This document shows positions 1 to 8,847 of a DNA stretch of 64,000 bases, in pieces. The stretch is from positions 39,959 through 103,958 of the forward strand of contig CALJKW010000053.1 of assembly GCA_937980205.1 (NCBI GenBank). The letters run 5' to 3'. Both the position numbers and the translations under genes were made by a program. Source of the DNA: an uncultured Myxococcales bacterium. Its GTDB lineage: Bacteria > Myxococcota > Myxococcia > Myxococcales > Myxococcaceae. The first letter of the stretch is position 1. Every line of letters begins with the position of its first letter. The notes beneath the pieces were generated by a model that was not told the origin of the DNA, did no database searches, and saw only the letters and a list, made by a program, of their open reading frames with translations.

Positions 1-2410
1 GGCCCTGGAACTGGAGATAGTCGTGCACCGGTGAGCCGAGCGGCGGCGCGAGCTGCTTGAGCCCCGGCAGCGAGAAGACTCGACCGTCGACGAAGCCGAC
101 ACGGCCGCGGTCGTGGTCGGCCCAGACCTCGAGCATCTCGCCGGGAGGCACCGGCAACGCCCGGCTCCTCCAGTGCTCGACGTCGTCGGCGACGAACTCG
201 AGGAGGTTCGCGCGCGCGAGGACGTAGCCGCGCGCGTACGGGCCGCCGTCGGTCGGCACGTCGAGCGCGGCGAGCGAGCGAATGGCGACGCGGTTCACCG
301 GAACGTGCCTGAGCTCCACCTGGCCGAAGCGCGCGCCGGCGTCGCGGTAAATCTCCGTCACGTCGGCCGAGAACAGGGCGTCGTTCGAGCTCAGCAGGAC
401 CATCGCGCCGCCGTCGTTGGTGAACGCCACGGTGCCGAAGTACGGCGGGCCCAGCAGCCGCTCGTCGATGGAGCGGCCGGGGATCGCGACGGCCTCTCCT
501 CCGCTCGCTCCGAAGCCGCCCAGCGTCTGCCGCGCGACGACGAGGCTGTCGATGACGACCCAGTCGTCGCGCCCCGCGACGGAGGCCACCACCTTGATGC
601 CGTCCTGGGGCAGGCCCGACTCGGAGATGAAGCCGAACGGGCTGCCGGCGCGGTTGAAGTACACGGTCTGGTTCCTGAACGCGGCGACATCGCTGCCGCC
701 GCGCACCACCGCCGCGGGAATGCCGTCGAGGAAGTACGCGAGCGGCGAGGACAGCGAATCGCCGAGCCACAGCTGCCCGTGGTCGCCGATCCACCCGCCG
801 GCGCCGACGACGCTCTCGTCTTCCAGCACTGCGTCGAACAGCGGCCCCGGTCCGCCTTCGTCGACGTCGACCTGCTGCGCGCTGCAGCCGGCAGAGCCGA
901 CCGCGGGCTGCACGACGTACGTGAGCTCCACTCCGCCGGGAGCGCTGCACCTCACCTCGACGATGGGCTGCGCCGTCGTGAGGGCGCCGGGCGGAGTGAA
1001 CGGCCGGAAGTCGGTCAGCTGCAGCCCCGGCGGGCACGCCTGACACGGCGCGAGCAGCACCGTCGCGAACGGCAGCGGCTCGGCGGCGCCGGGTGGAGGC
1101 TCGAAGAACTCCTCGCCGAGCATGACGTAGCTCGGGCTGCCGCCGCTCCTGAACATCTCGATGGCGACGCGCTGACCCCGCACGCGGATGCGGCCCGCGC
1201 GATAGCCGGCGTCGTCGAACTGGTAGCCGTTCGCCTCGAGCGGCACGGCGCGCCCGCCCTGCGGGGGCAAAAACTCCATCGGGTAGAAGAGCGGGAACGT
1301 GAAGCCGGCGTCGCCGATGAAGTTCGGCTGGTGCACGAAGCCGCCGTCGCCGAGCGGGACGAAGCTCTGAAACTCGCCGCGCGGAAACGGCGCCGGCGTC
1401 AGGTAGCGCTCGGCGTTGAACAGCAGCCCGTCGACGCTCGCGATGAGCACGGTGAATCGGTTGTCGGGCATCGCGACGGCGCTCACGTCGTCGACGCGGT
1501 TGAACAGGTGGTAGCCGCCGTCGAGGAAGAACGCGATCGGCGGGTAGTCGAAGTGCCCGAACGTCGACGAGGGGTCGCCGCCGTCGCGGACGAAGCCGCG
1601 CGGATCGAACGGGAAGAGGAGCTGCGTGATGGTCCCACCGTCTCCGAAGGCGACGACGTACGGCACCGCGTGCGGAATCATCCTCAGGTGCTCCTGGCGG
1701 ACCTTCGGCCACACGGGCTGGTACGGCGTGTCGGGCAGAAACCGCACCCCGTCGAAGTCGAGGTGGAAGTAGCCGGCGCCGTCGTCGGTCAGCGCGAACA
1801 CCTGCGCGGCGACGCCGAGCGAGCCGCCGACGTCGTTCACGTTCGCGGGCGCCGGCCCGCCGAGCACCTCGTGCGAGAACGCGCCGACCGCCGGAGCGTC
1901 GGGCGGGCCGAAGCGCGTGCGCACCACGAGGGTCAGCTTCCCGCCCTCGATGAAGCCGACCGAGCTGCCGTGAAAGCCGGCGAGGAAGGTGCGCTCCTCG
2001 ACGGCGACGACGTGCTCCGGCCGCCTCAGCAGCACGGCCTGGCTCGCCCACTCGACGATGCGGCCCGCGTCCTCGTTCGCGCCGGGACGGAACGCGTCGT
2101 CGACCGGAGGAATGCAGAAGCCCTCGATGCCGCACGTCCACTTGCCCTCGCAGTTGGCCGTCGACGTGCACACGTACGCGCGCTCGTCGCCAGGCGCGTG
2201 GCAGACGGGGACCTCTCTGCCGTGCTCGAGGCCGCAGCGCCAGCCGCCGGAGCACTGCGGGTTGCTGCCGTCGGCGAGCTTGCCGCCATCGGGAGGTCCG
2301 TCGCCCGCGTCGAGCCGGCAGGGGTACGCACGGCCCTGCTTGAGCTGCGGCTCGAAGAACGCCTGGCAGCCGGCCGCGGCCACCGCGAGCACGAGCAGCG
2401 CGCGCTTCAC
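1..2410 (-). CDS. Large secreted lipoprotein, 3' end cut by window edge
   Basis: The frame opens with GTG at 2410 inside the GTGA that also ends the upstream gene, and stays open for about 803 codons to base 1. The N-terminus is a short lipoprotein signal (MKRALLVLAVAAAGCQ) with lipobox AAGC. After it come Cys-rich segments of the form WRCG...C...WTCG..FC, then a long beta-rich, Asp/Gly-rich region without a motif I recognise. The end visible here (GRVGFVDGRVFSLPG) closely matches the C-terminal part of the lipoprotein at 25719..28172 (GRVAYTDGRIFSLPG), so the two are paralogs. By that comparison roughly 80 residues are missing. A surface or outer-membrane location is inferred. Function unknown. 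Confidence 0.85.
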   Translation of the reverse strand, partial: MKRALLVLAVAAAGCQAFFEPQLKQGRAYPCRLDAGDGPPDGGKLADGSNPQCSGGWRCGLEHGREVPVCHAPGDERAYVCTSTANCEGKWTCGIEGFCIPPVDDAFRPGANEDAGRIVEWASQAVLLRRPEHVVAVEERTFLAGFHGSSVGFIEGGKLTLVVRTRFGPPDAPAVGAFSHEVLGGPAPANVNDVGGSLGVAAQVFALTDDGAGYFHLDFDGVRFLPDTPYQPVWPKVRQEHLRMIPHAVPYVVAFGDGGTITQLLFPFDPRGFVRDGGDPSSTFGHFDYPPIAFFLDGGYHLFNRVDDVSAVAMPDNRFTVLIASVDGLLFNAERYLTPAPFPRGEFQSFVPLGDGGFVHQPNFIGDAGFTFPLFYPMEFLPPQGGRAVPLEANGYQFDDAGYRAGRIRVRGQRVAIEMFRSGGSPSYVMLGEEFFEPPPGAAEPLPFATVLLAPCQACPPGLQLTDFRPFTPPGALTTAQPIVEVRCSAPGGVELTYVVQPAVGSAGCSAQQVDVDEGGPGPLFDAVLEDESVVGAGGWIGDHGQLWLGDSLSSPLAYFLDGIPAAVVRGGSDVAAFRNQTVYFNRAGSPFGFISESGLPQDGIKVVASVAGRDDWVVIDSLVVARQTLGGFGASGGEAVAIPGRSIDERLLGPPYFGTVAFTNDGGAMVLLSSNDALFSADVTEIYRDAGARFGQVELRHVPVNRVAIRSLAALDVPTDGGPYARGYVLARANLLEFVADDVEHWRSRALPVPPGEMLEVWADHDRGRVGFVDGRVFSLPGLKQLAPPLGSPVHDYLQFQG

Positions 2411-3429
2411 GGGAAGAGCCCCACCAGGGCGGCTCCGTTGCCCGAGGGCACCAGCGCGACCTGCGCCGGCGACGACGGCGGCATGAGGAAGATGCCCAGG
2501 CCGATGAGCGCCGCGCCGCCGATGAACGCGGCGAGCGACACCGTCTTCTGCAGGCCGAGGTCCGACGCGTCCTTCTCGTACTCGGCGAGCGGCCGGAGCA
2601 GTGCCATGTTCTGCACGCTCGAGTTGAGCTCGCTGCGCACCGCGAGGTCGCGCGTCAGGGCGTTCAGGCCGACGACTCCACCGCCGAGCACGAAGACGGC
2701 GCCGGTGACGATGAGCGTGTAGGGCAGCACGCGCGACGGAGGAGGAGGCAGCGTCGTCGCCGTCGCCTCGGCCACCGCGAACGGAATCTGGTCGGTCAGC
2801 ACCGCCGGGTCCTTCGCGATGCGCACGCTGCGGCCGATCGGCTGCGCCTTCGCGGTGTCGATGGTCTGCAGCGAGAGCTGGTACCCCTCGCCGAGCCGCG
2901 TGAGCGCGCCGCTGAGCACGAAGCGCGCGCCGATGGCGTCGGCGAGCTCGGCCATGCACGCCGAGGCCGACGCGTCGGAGCAGCCCATCAGCTGCCGCTG
3001 CCGCTCGACGCCGAGCATCGTCTGCAGCTCCTTCATCGAGGTCGGCGTGAAGTAGCCGCGCTTCTGCACCTCGAGCGTGATGGCGTCGCCGAGCGCGGCG
3101 GCCACCGTGGGGTCCACGCCACCTCCGGCCGTCACCTCGAGGATGACCAGCTTCGGCTTCTGCGTCTCGAGGGCGCTCGCCGGCTTCATCGCCGGCGGAG
3201 CGTCGCTCACCGCCGGCGGCGGCTCGGCGCGCGCGGCGGGGGCCGGCTCGGCGGGCGGCTTCACCGGCTCCGGCTGCGCCTCCGGCTCGGGTGCAGGTGC
3301 AGGCTCGGCGACGGGCGCGGGCGCCGGCTCGGGCGCAGGCTTCACCTGTGCCGGCGCAGGAGGAGGCTTCGTCTTCTTCTTCGGAGCCGCCGAGGCGGCC
3401 ACGAGCAGGACGACCAGGACCTTCAGCAC
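2407..3429 (-). CDS. TolB/FlgO-like envelope protein with Pro/Ala-rich linker and two C-terminal membrane helices
   Basis: 340 residues from a GTG start. A signal peptide (LKVLVVLLVAASAAP) is followed by a Lys/Pro/Ala/Glu-rich spacer (about 17-90). The globular part (about 92-220) contains LGVERQRQLMGCSD, a Cys pair and GARFVLSGALTRLGEGYQL, which resembles the TolB N-terminal/FlgO-type fold seen in predicted myxobacterial envelope proteins. Two hydrophobic helices follow (about 235-255 and 295-315), and the tail ends PAQVALVPSGNGAALVGLFP. The same domain forms the last 255 residues of the protein at 21517..25722, and a shorter relative of the tail occurs at 11610..11948. The stop overlaps the GTG of the downstream lipoprotein, so the two are probably co-translated. 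Precise role unknown. Confidence 0.85.
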   Translation of the reverse strand: MLKVLVVLLVAASAAPKKKTKPPPAPAQVKPAPEPAPAPVAEPAPAPEPEAQPEPVKPPAEPAPAARAEPPPAVSDAPPAMKPASALETQKPKLVILEVTAGGGVDPTVAAALGDAITLEVQKRGYFTPTSMKELQTMLGVERQRQLMGCSDASASACMAELADAIGARFVLSGALTRLGEGYQLSLQTIDTAKAQPIGRSVRIAKDPAVLTDQIPFAVAEATATTLPPPPSRVLPYTLIVTGAVFVLGGGVVGLNALTRDLAVRSELNSSVQNMALLRPLAEYEKDASDLGLQKTVSLAAFIGGAALIGLGIFLMPPSSPAQVALVPSGNGAALVGLFP

Positions 3430-3502
3430 GAGACCTACAGCCTAGCAGGCTGCTGAAAAACGGCTGCACGGCCCGATCTCTTCGTTGCCGGCTCCGGTCA
3501 GC

Positions 3503-4390
3503 TCACGCCGCCTGGAAACGATCGAGGTAGTACATCGCCACGTTGATGTCGTGACGGCGGGGGTCGTTCGACGGCGGAACCTTGAGGCCGAAGTTGTTGA
3601 GCGTGACGGTCTCGCTGCGCCACTTGCCGTCGATCTCGTTCTTGCGCTCGATCTTCACCTCGAACGCCGAGCGCTTGCCCTGGTCGACGCTCACGATCTT
3701 GTGGTGCGTCTTCTGCGCGTCCTTCAGCACGCCCTCGCCGAAGACGGACTGGAACAGGCTCATCGCGAAGCTGGGAATCTCGTTGAGCGCGCGCTCGAGC
3801 TGGCCCTTCGACTTGAACTCGGCGCCCTTCATGTTGCCCTTCTGATCGACGAGCACGGGCTTCTTGATCGGCGCCTCGTTGCCCGCCTTCGGAGTCGCGG
3901 TGAGCTGGAAGAGCGTGCCTTCCTTGATCTTCACCGCCTGCGGCGGCACCTGCACGTTGTAGGTCTCGATCGGCTTCTTCACGTCGAGCAGCGCGGCGGT
4001 CTGCGGCGGGCCGAACGGAATCGTCTTCCACACCGGGCCCGTGACCTCGGGGCCGTCGGACTTCTTCGGGCCGCCGAACAGCGAGCTCTCGTCGACCTGC
4101 TGCGAGCCGTAGAGCGCGGCGTCGGCGCTGACGTTGCCTTCGTTCTTGATCAGGTTCACCGCTTCGACCGGCTTCGCATCGAACGTCTCGACCAGCTTCT
4201 GCAGCGACGTGGCGACCGCGGCCTGCGCCTGCACCGCCGGCGGAGCCTGCTTCGCCGGAGCGACGGGCATCGCGTCCATCTGGCGCTGCATCTCCTGAAT
4301 CTGCTTCGCGCGTTCGAGGGGGGTTTTGGCCTCGGAGCCCGACAGCGCACCGACGCGGTTCTGTTTCTGATCCTGGCTCATGAGAGCCAT
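3503..4390 (-). CDS. Unrecognised soluble protein
   Basis: About 295 residues. ATG at 4390 is preferred because AGGG lies four bases before it. ATG at 4381 (MSQDQKQN) or the upstream ATG at 4414 are alternatives. There is no signal peptide and no clear transmembrane helix. The N-terminal 60 residues are Gln/Ala/Pro-rich and probably disordered or coiled. The remainder is mixed alpha/beta, with a conserved-looking end (NNFGLKVPPSNDPRRHDINV). I do not recognise a family. It lies alone between two envelope genes on the same strand, 73 bases before the TolB-like gene. Confidence 0.75.
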   Translation of the reverse strand: MALMSQDQKQNRVGALSGSEAKTPLERAKQIQEMQRQMDAMPVAPAKQAPPAVQAQAAVATSLQKLVETFDAKPVEAVNLIKNEGNVSADAALYGSQQVDESSLFGGPKKSDGPEVTGPVWKTIPFGPPQTAALLDVKKPIETYNVQVPPQAVKIKEGTLFQLTATPKAGNEAPIKKPVLVDQKGNMKGAEFKSKGQLERALNEIPSFAMSLFQSVFGEGVLKDAQKTHHKIVSVDQGKRSAFEVKIERKNEIDGKWRSETVTLNNFGLKVPPSNDPRRHDINVAMYYLDRFQAA

Positions 4391-4436
4391 CGTGCCCTGC
4401 CTTCGCACCCACACGCAACCACCCGGCCTCGAAACG

Positions 4437-5957
4437 TCACCTGCGCGTGGCGCGAATCGAGGCGATGGAGTCGAAGAGCCCCGTCTGCTCCTTGTTCCCG
4501 AACAGGCGCACCGTCGAGACGCCCTTGGGCAGCTCGCAGACGAACTTCAGCTTCGCGTCGTTCGCGACGCCGCACTCGATGTCGCGCCCGCCCGCTTGCG
4601 GAGACGCGTGCACGAGCACGTACAGCGCGCGCGGGTTGGTGAGCTCGACGACGAGCGGGCCGTCGACCTCGACCGTCGAGCGCTCGGGCGTCACGAGCGT
4701 CAGGCCCTCGCGGGCGAGGCTCGGGCGCGCGAGGGGCTGGCGCAGGAACTCGCCGCGGTCGAGCGGCTGCTGCAGCAGCTGCCACTGCGCGTTGTCGGGG
4801 AAGTGGTCGTAGATGGCGAGCGACGGAGGGATGAGGAAGTAGTCGGTGCGGTAGACGTCGCGGCCGTCCTTCGAGACCGGGTCGTCCCACGTCGCGTCGA
4901 TGAGGTACCAGGCGCCGTTGAGCTTCACCGCGTTCCAGGCGTGGCCGATGGGCGCGGCCTCTCCGCTCTCTTCGCGGACGTCGCCGGTGACGTAGACGAT
5001 GTCGTCGCCGGTCACCTTGCCGAGCGCCACGAGCGTGCGCGCGTAGCCTTCGCAGACGGCGACGCGCTTGCCGAAGACCTCTCGCGCGTCCTGCGGAGGA
5101 ATGCGCATCGTCTTCAGCGCCTCGCTGTCGTAGCGGTAGCGCGTCACCACCCAGTCGTGCAGCAGCTTCACCCGCTTGAACGGGTCGCGCTCACGCGCCG
5201 CGATGCTCTGGCCGACCGCCTCGAGGCTCGACTCGTCGACGAACGCCAGGTCGTCGGCGGTCGCGGGCCACGGCCAGTGGGTCTCGCCGACCGCCCAGCT
5301 CGCGCCCTCGGGCAGCTTCGGGGGCTCGGGCTGCACCGGCTCGGGAGGCTTCTGCCCGCCGCCGCCGGGCCAGGTGCCGGCGCCGGGAATCCACCGGCGC
5401 GCGGTCGGCTGCGGCAGCGAGCTCTGCTCCGGCAGCGGCTTCACGTCGCTCGGCACCGGCGCCTCGTCGCCCTGCTTCTTGTACGGGTTCGGAGTCGCCA
5501 GCTCGTAGAGCCACTCGAGCCCGGCCGCGGCCGCGTGCAGGTCCGCGCGGACGTGGTTGGCGAGCGGGCTCGTCTTGCCCTCGAGGAACCAGTCGCCGCG
5601 CGTGGCCACCGCGGGGAAGGCGACCTTCGGGAACCAGACCGCGAGCACGGCGAGGAACGCGAGGTTCAAGAACAGCGTGCGCGCGATGAGGCGCGTGGTC
5701 AGCGTGAAGGTCCGCTTCGGCGCGCCGACGAGCTGCCTCCTGCGCTCGAGCTTCTTCTTCCACGCGCGGGCGGCGCGGAGCTCCCAGGCGACGGGCAGCA
5801 CCGGGAAGAGCAGCGCGCCGCCCAGGACGGCGAGCTCGGCGGCTCCGCCGTGGAAGGCGACGAGGGAGCTGGCGAGCCACACGCCGAGCACGGGCGTGAG
5901 AATCACGAACAGCACCCAGGCCAGGTAGATGAGCCCGCCGATCAGCTTGCCGAGCAC
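4437..5957 (-). CDS. Membrane-anchored transglutaminase-like (papain-fold) protein
   Basis: About 506 residues if the GTG at 5957 is the start. An in-frame GTG at 6059 would overlap the preceding TPR gene by 64 bases. The first 60 residues hold two hydrophobic helices, with a third near 105-130. The C-terminal half carries a transglutaminase-like core. The likely catalytic Cys is in VAVCEGYAR, His in IGHAWNAV and Asp in IDATWDDP, in the order and spacing of transglutaminase-core proteins such as the kyphoscoliosis-peptidase group. A Pro-rich linker separates membrane and catalytic parts. It probably acts on peptides or proteins at the membrane. Whether it hydrolyses or cross-links cannot be told. 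It follows the TPR gene and may be co-transcribed with it. Confidence 0.85.
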   Translation of the reverse strand: MLGKLIGGLIYLAWVLFVILTPVLGVWLASSLVAFHGGAAELAVLGGALLFPVLPVAWELRAARAWKKKLERRRQLVGAPKRTFTLTTRLIARTLFLNLAFLAVLAVWFPKVAFPAVATRGDWFLEGKTSPLANHVRADLHAAAAGLEWLYELATPNPYKKQGDEAPVPSDVKPLPEQSSLPQPTARRWIPGAGTWPGGGGQKPPEPVQPEPPKLPEGASWAVGETHWPWPATADDLAFVDESSLEAVGQSIAARERDPFKRVKLLHDWVVTRYRYDSEALKTMRIPPQDAREVFGKRVAVCEGYARTLVALGKVTGDDIVYVTGDVREESGEAAPIGHAWNAVKLNGAWYLIDATWDDPVSKDGRDVYRTDYFLIPPSLAIYDHFPDNAQWQLLQQPLDRGEFLRQPLARPSLAREGLTLVTPERSTVEVDGPLVVELTNPRALYVLVHASPQAGGRDIECGVANDAKLKFVCELPKGVSTVRLFGNKEQTGLFDSIASIRATRR

Positions 5958-5995
5958 GACGGCCCACTCGTACGGACGCGGCGCGCGGCGGTCAA

Positions 5996-6796
5996 TCAGA
6001 GCCTTCGCGAGGCCCAGGCGCGAAAGGCCTTCACCTTCTCTGCGTGCTCGGCGCACCACAGCTCCGCCGAGGCGTCGCCGCCGAGCCGGTAGAGCTCGTA
6101 CGCGAGCGCCTCGAGGTGGCCCTTCTCGCGCGCGTCGGCGAAATACGGCCCCTGCTCCGAGAGCGAGCGGATGAGCGACTCGGTGCTCTGCGAGAGCGCG
6201 ACGACGCGCTTCGCGGCGGCCTTCACGCGCTCTTTCTCCGCGTTGGTCAGCGCGGCGCGTGCGTAGGCAGCGAGCGCGGAGCCGTTCTCACGCTGCGCCT
6301 CGTACGAGCGGCCCAGGCCCCACCACCCGCTCGGGTTGCCGGGCTCGGCGTCGGCGCACGCCTGAAACGCGGCGATCGCCTCGGGCCAGCGCTCGCGGCT
6401 GCCGAGGTTCACGCCGAGGTTGTACGAGAGCTCGGGGTTGTTCGGATCGACCTGCAGTCCCTTGCGCAGCGTGGCCTCGGCCGCGTCGTGCTCTCCGCGC
6501 GCGTCGTAGGCGTTCGCCTGCAGGGCGTAGAGCCGCGGCGTCTGGGTGAAGCCGCTCTTCAGCTCCTCGTCGATGAGCGCGATGGCGGCGTCGAACTGCC
6601 GCGCCGCGAGCAGCGAGAACGAGAGCTCGTAGACGGCGGCGGGGTCGTGCGGCCGATCTTTCAACACCGCGCGGAACAGGCCGATCGCCTCTTTCAGCTT
6701 GCCCGAGTCATGGAGCACGACGCCGGCGCGGAACCTGGGATCCGGATGGACACCGAGCAGCAACGGGAGCGCAACGACCACTGCGGCGATCGACAT
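5996..6796 (-). CDS. Exported TPR-repeat protein
   Basis: 266 residues from ATG 6796, with GAGG directly before it. A hydrophobic signal (IAAVVVALPLLLGVHP) suggests export. At least four TPR-like helix pairs cover about 25-190 (for example LKEAIGLFRAVLKDRPHDPA, AEATLRKGLQVDPNNPELSY and AIAAFQACADAEPGNPSGW). The C-terminal 70 residues are helical without a recognised motif. TPR domains bind other proteins, but the partner is unknown. The next gene on the strand is the membrane transglutaminase-like protein, whose possible starts overlap or closely follow this stop. Confidence 0.88.
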   Translation of the reverse strand: MSIAAVVVALPLLLGVHPDPRFRAGVVLHDSGKLKEAIGLFRAVLKDRPHDPAAVYELSFSLLAARQFDAAIALIDEELKSGFTQTPRLYALQANAYDARGEHDAAEATLRKGLQVDPNNPELSYNLGVNLGSRERWPEAIAAFQACADAEPGNPSGWWGLGRSYEAQRENGSALAAYARAALTNAEKERVKAAAKRVVALSQSTESLIRSLSEQGPYFADAREKGHLEALAYELYRLGGDASAELWCAEHAEKVKAFRAWASRRL

Positions 6797-6901
6797 CCTC
6801 GAGACCTCGATGGAAAGTCTAACGAGCGGCGGCGCACCGATTCACACCTACCGGCGCCTACTTTGGTTGCGGCACCGAAAGCCCGGCAGTTACGACCGAA
6901 C

Positions 6902-8011
6902 ATGGCGTCGCGCGACGTATGGAAGGCGTTGCTCAGTGCGCTGGGCCTCGCGTTCGGCGTGCTGCTGCTCTGGAAGCTGCGCACCATCGTGCAGTGGACG
7001 CTGGTCGCGCTGTTCCTCGCGCTCGTGCTCGACCCCGCCGTCGAGTGGCTGATGCGCCACCGCTTCAAGCGCGGCTGGGCGGTGCTCGTCGTCGCGCTGG
7101 TGCTGCTGGTCGCGGTGGGCACGATGGTGGCGACGCTCGTGCCGATGCTGGTGCACCAGGGCCACGAGCTCGTCGCGCGCGCGCCACAGCTCGTCGAGCG
7201 GCTGGCGGAGTCGGACGCGGTGCAGTGGGCCGACGAGCGCTTCGCGGTCATCGACCGGCTGCGCGCCGGCGTCGAAGACGGCGCGGGGAAGATCGCGACG
7301 CCCGCGCTCGGCGCCGCGAAGGGCCTGCTGCACGGCCTCGCCGGCGCCATCACCATCATCACGCTCACGCTCTTCATGCTGCTGTTCGGAGGAGACCTGC
7401 TCGGCGCCGCGTTCGAGTGGCTGCCGCCGCAGAAGCGCGTCGAGTGGAAGGGCGTGCTGCAGCGGCTGCGCAAGGTCGTCGGCGGCTACGTCGCGGGCAC
7501 GGTCGTCGTCGCGGCCATCGGCGGAGTCGTCATGGCCGTCACGCTCATCGTGCTGCGCGTGCCGTACTTCGTGCCGCTCGGCCTGCTCTTCGCGGTGCTC
7601 GGCATCATCCCCTTCCTGGGCGCCGCGCTCGGAGCCGTGCTGCTCATCGGCGTCGCGTTCGCGGCGGCCGGCGGCAAGGCGGCCGCCATCTGCGCCGTCG
7701 TCTTCTTCGTGTACCAGCAGCTCGAGAACCACGTGCTGCGCCCGCTGGTGCAGCGGAAGACGCTCGACATGAACCCGCTCGTCATCACGCTCGTGCTGCT
7801 GGCGGGCACCAGCCTCGCGGGCGTGATCGGCACGCTGCTCGCGCTGCCGGTGGCTGGCGCGATTCAGGTGCTGCTGCACGACGCGCTCGTGCGGCGCAAG
7901 GCGAAGCTCGCGATGAACCAGGCCGCGCGCGACACGGTGGTGACCTCGAGCACGACGCAGCTGCCGCCGGAGTCGGCTCGGACGCCGCCTCTGCAAACGT
8001 CGGGTCGTTGA
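6902..8011 (+). CDS. AI-2E family transporter (PerM/YdiK-type membrane protein)
   Basis: 369 residues from ATG 6902. It shows the family layout: paired N-terminal helices (about 8-75), a helical hairpin-rich extramembrane segment (about 80-140), then five or so helices. The typical late motif IIPFLGAALGAVLLIG is followed by YQQLENHVLRPLVQRKTLDMNP, close to the family's QxLExxxLxPxxxGxxxxLxP signature. The substrate is not deducible: family members have been linked to AI-2 export, sodium/proton exchange and PerM-type permease activity. A 105-base divergent region separates it from the TPR gene. The Ser/Thr-rich tail (about 340-369) is probably cytoplasmic and disordered. Confidence 0.92.
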   Translation: MASRDVWKALLSALGLAFGVLLLWKLRTIVQWTLVALFLALVLDPAVEWLMRHRFKRGWAVLVVALVLLVAVGTMVATLVPMLVHQGHELVARAPQLVERLAESDAVQWADERFAVIDRLRAGVEDGAGKIATPALGAAKGLLHGLAGAITIITLTLFMLLFGGDLLGAAFEWLPPQKRVEWKGVLQRLRKVVGGYVAGTVVVAAIGGVVMAVTLIVLRVPYFVPLGLLFAVLGIIPFLGAALGAVLLIGVAFAAAGGKAAAICAVVFFVYQQLENHVLRPLVQRKTLDMNPLVITLVLLAGTSLAGVIGTLLALPVAGAIQVLLHDALVRRKAKLAMNQAARDTVVTSSTTQLPPESARTPPLQTSGR

Positions 8012-8115
8012 CGCCGCGAACGGGCGCTGGTGTCCGAGCGTGTGCGACAAGGGCGAGCTGCTGCGCTGCGAAGACGCGAAGTAACGGAACGCAGGCTCGG
8101 CCGTAGGCCGCACGA

Positions 8116-8502
8116 ATGAACGTGCACATCGACGACGTGGTGAAGCGCCTCGACGCCCTCGGAGAGCGTGAGCTCGACGAGCTCCCCTTCGGGATGATCG
8201 AGCTCGACTCGACCGGACGCATCAAGAAGTTCAACAAGACCGAGGGCCGCCTCGCGCGCATCGACCCCGCGCGCCAGGTCGGCAAGAGCTTCTTCGACGA
8301 GGTCGCCCCCTGCACCAAGGTGAAGGAGTTCCACGGGCGCTTCCTCGAGGGCGTGCGCAAGAAGGAGCTGTACGAGACCTTCGGCTTCACCTTCGCGTTC
8401 GCGCATGGACGGCGCGACGTCGCGATCACGTTGTTCTACGCGAAGAAGACGGACTCGTTCTGGGTGCTGGTGTCCCAGAAGGGCATCGCGCCGACTGCGT
8501 GA
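8116..8502 (+). CDS. Photoactive yellow protein-like PAS domain protein
   Basis: 128 residues, a single PAS domain. It follows photoactive yellow protein (PYP) along its whole length: LDELPFGMIELDSTGRI matches PYP's LDGLAFGAIQLDGDGNI, GKSFFDEVAPCT matches GKNFFKDVAPCT, EFHGRFLEGV matches EFYGKFKEGV, and the end is SFWVLVSQK. Cys66 corresponds to the PYP cysteine that carries p-coumarate, and Glu43 to PYP Glu46. Other chromophore-pocket residues differ: Phe39 replaces Tyr42, Ala47 replaces Thr50, and Arg52 of PYP is Ile here. It could bind a chromophore with a shifted spectrum, or be a redox or ligand sensor that kept the fold. No partner gene is adjacent. It faces the amidase gene across the REP-like repeats. 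Confidence 0.85.
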   Translation: MNVHIDDVVKRLDALGERELDELPFGMIELDSTGRIKKFNKTEGRLARIDPARQVGKSFFDEVAPCTKVKEFHGRFLEGVRKKELYETFGFTFAFAHGRRDVAITLFYAKKTDSFWVLVSQKGIAPTA

Positions 8503-8569
8503 CGCGACGACGAGGATGCCGACGCGAATGAGCGTGGCGAGCGCGCCCTCGGCGACATGTTGGCAGCTC

Positions 8570-8813
8570 CGTTCGCCCTGAGCAGAGCAGCCCGAAGGGC
8601 TGCGAAGTCGAAGGGGGCGCGAAGCCGGCGCGTGGCCCGCTTCGACTGCGGCGCCTGCGGCGCCTTCGCTCAGACGGTCGATCAGAATACGTCGCCCGTT
8701 TACCGCGCCGTTTACGCTGAGCGGAGCCGAAGGCGGAGTCGAAGCGGGCCACGCGTCGGCTTCGGGCCCGCTTCGACTGCGGCGCCTGCGGCGCCTCCGC
8801 TCAGCGTGAACGG
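8570..8813. repeat. Cluster of REP-like palindromes and inverted repeats
   Basis: This fills most of the 345-base gap between the PYP-like gene and the amidase gene, both of which end here. Unit A (8570-8615) has a perfect hairpin GCAGCCC-GAA-GGGCTGC at 8587-8603, flanked by CGTTCGCCCTGAG and GTCGAAGGG. A 39-base unit at 8635-8673 is repeated at 8766-8804 with one mismatch. Between them, 8737-8764 is an inverted copy of 8620-8647, matching in 27 of 28 bases, so the two could pair as a long stem. The position between convergent 3' ends suits a transcription-end or mRNA-stability role (inferred). I see no coding potential in the gap. Confidence 0.75.
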
Positions 8814-8847
8814 AGGTCGGCCATGCGGGGCATTCTGGTCGACCCTC

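Noticed and set aside
113..2722. A very long plus-strand open frame opposite the first lipoprotein
   Set aside because: It is Arg/Ala/Glu-rich with no domain. The minus strand has a lipobox, conserved paralog and translational overlap. Long antisense frames are expected at this GC content.
8012..8085. A short Cys-containing reading frame (VDAANGRWCPSVCDKGELLRC) just after the PerM-like gene
   Set aside because: It looks a little like the end of a Cys-rich protein but has no start or ribosome site of its own, and no upstream homologous part. Probably chance.
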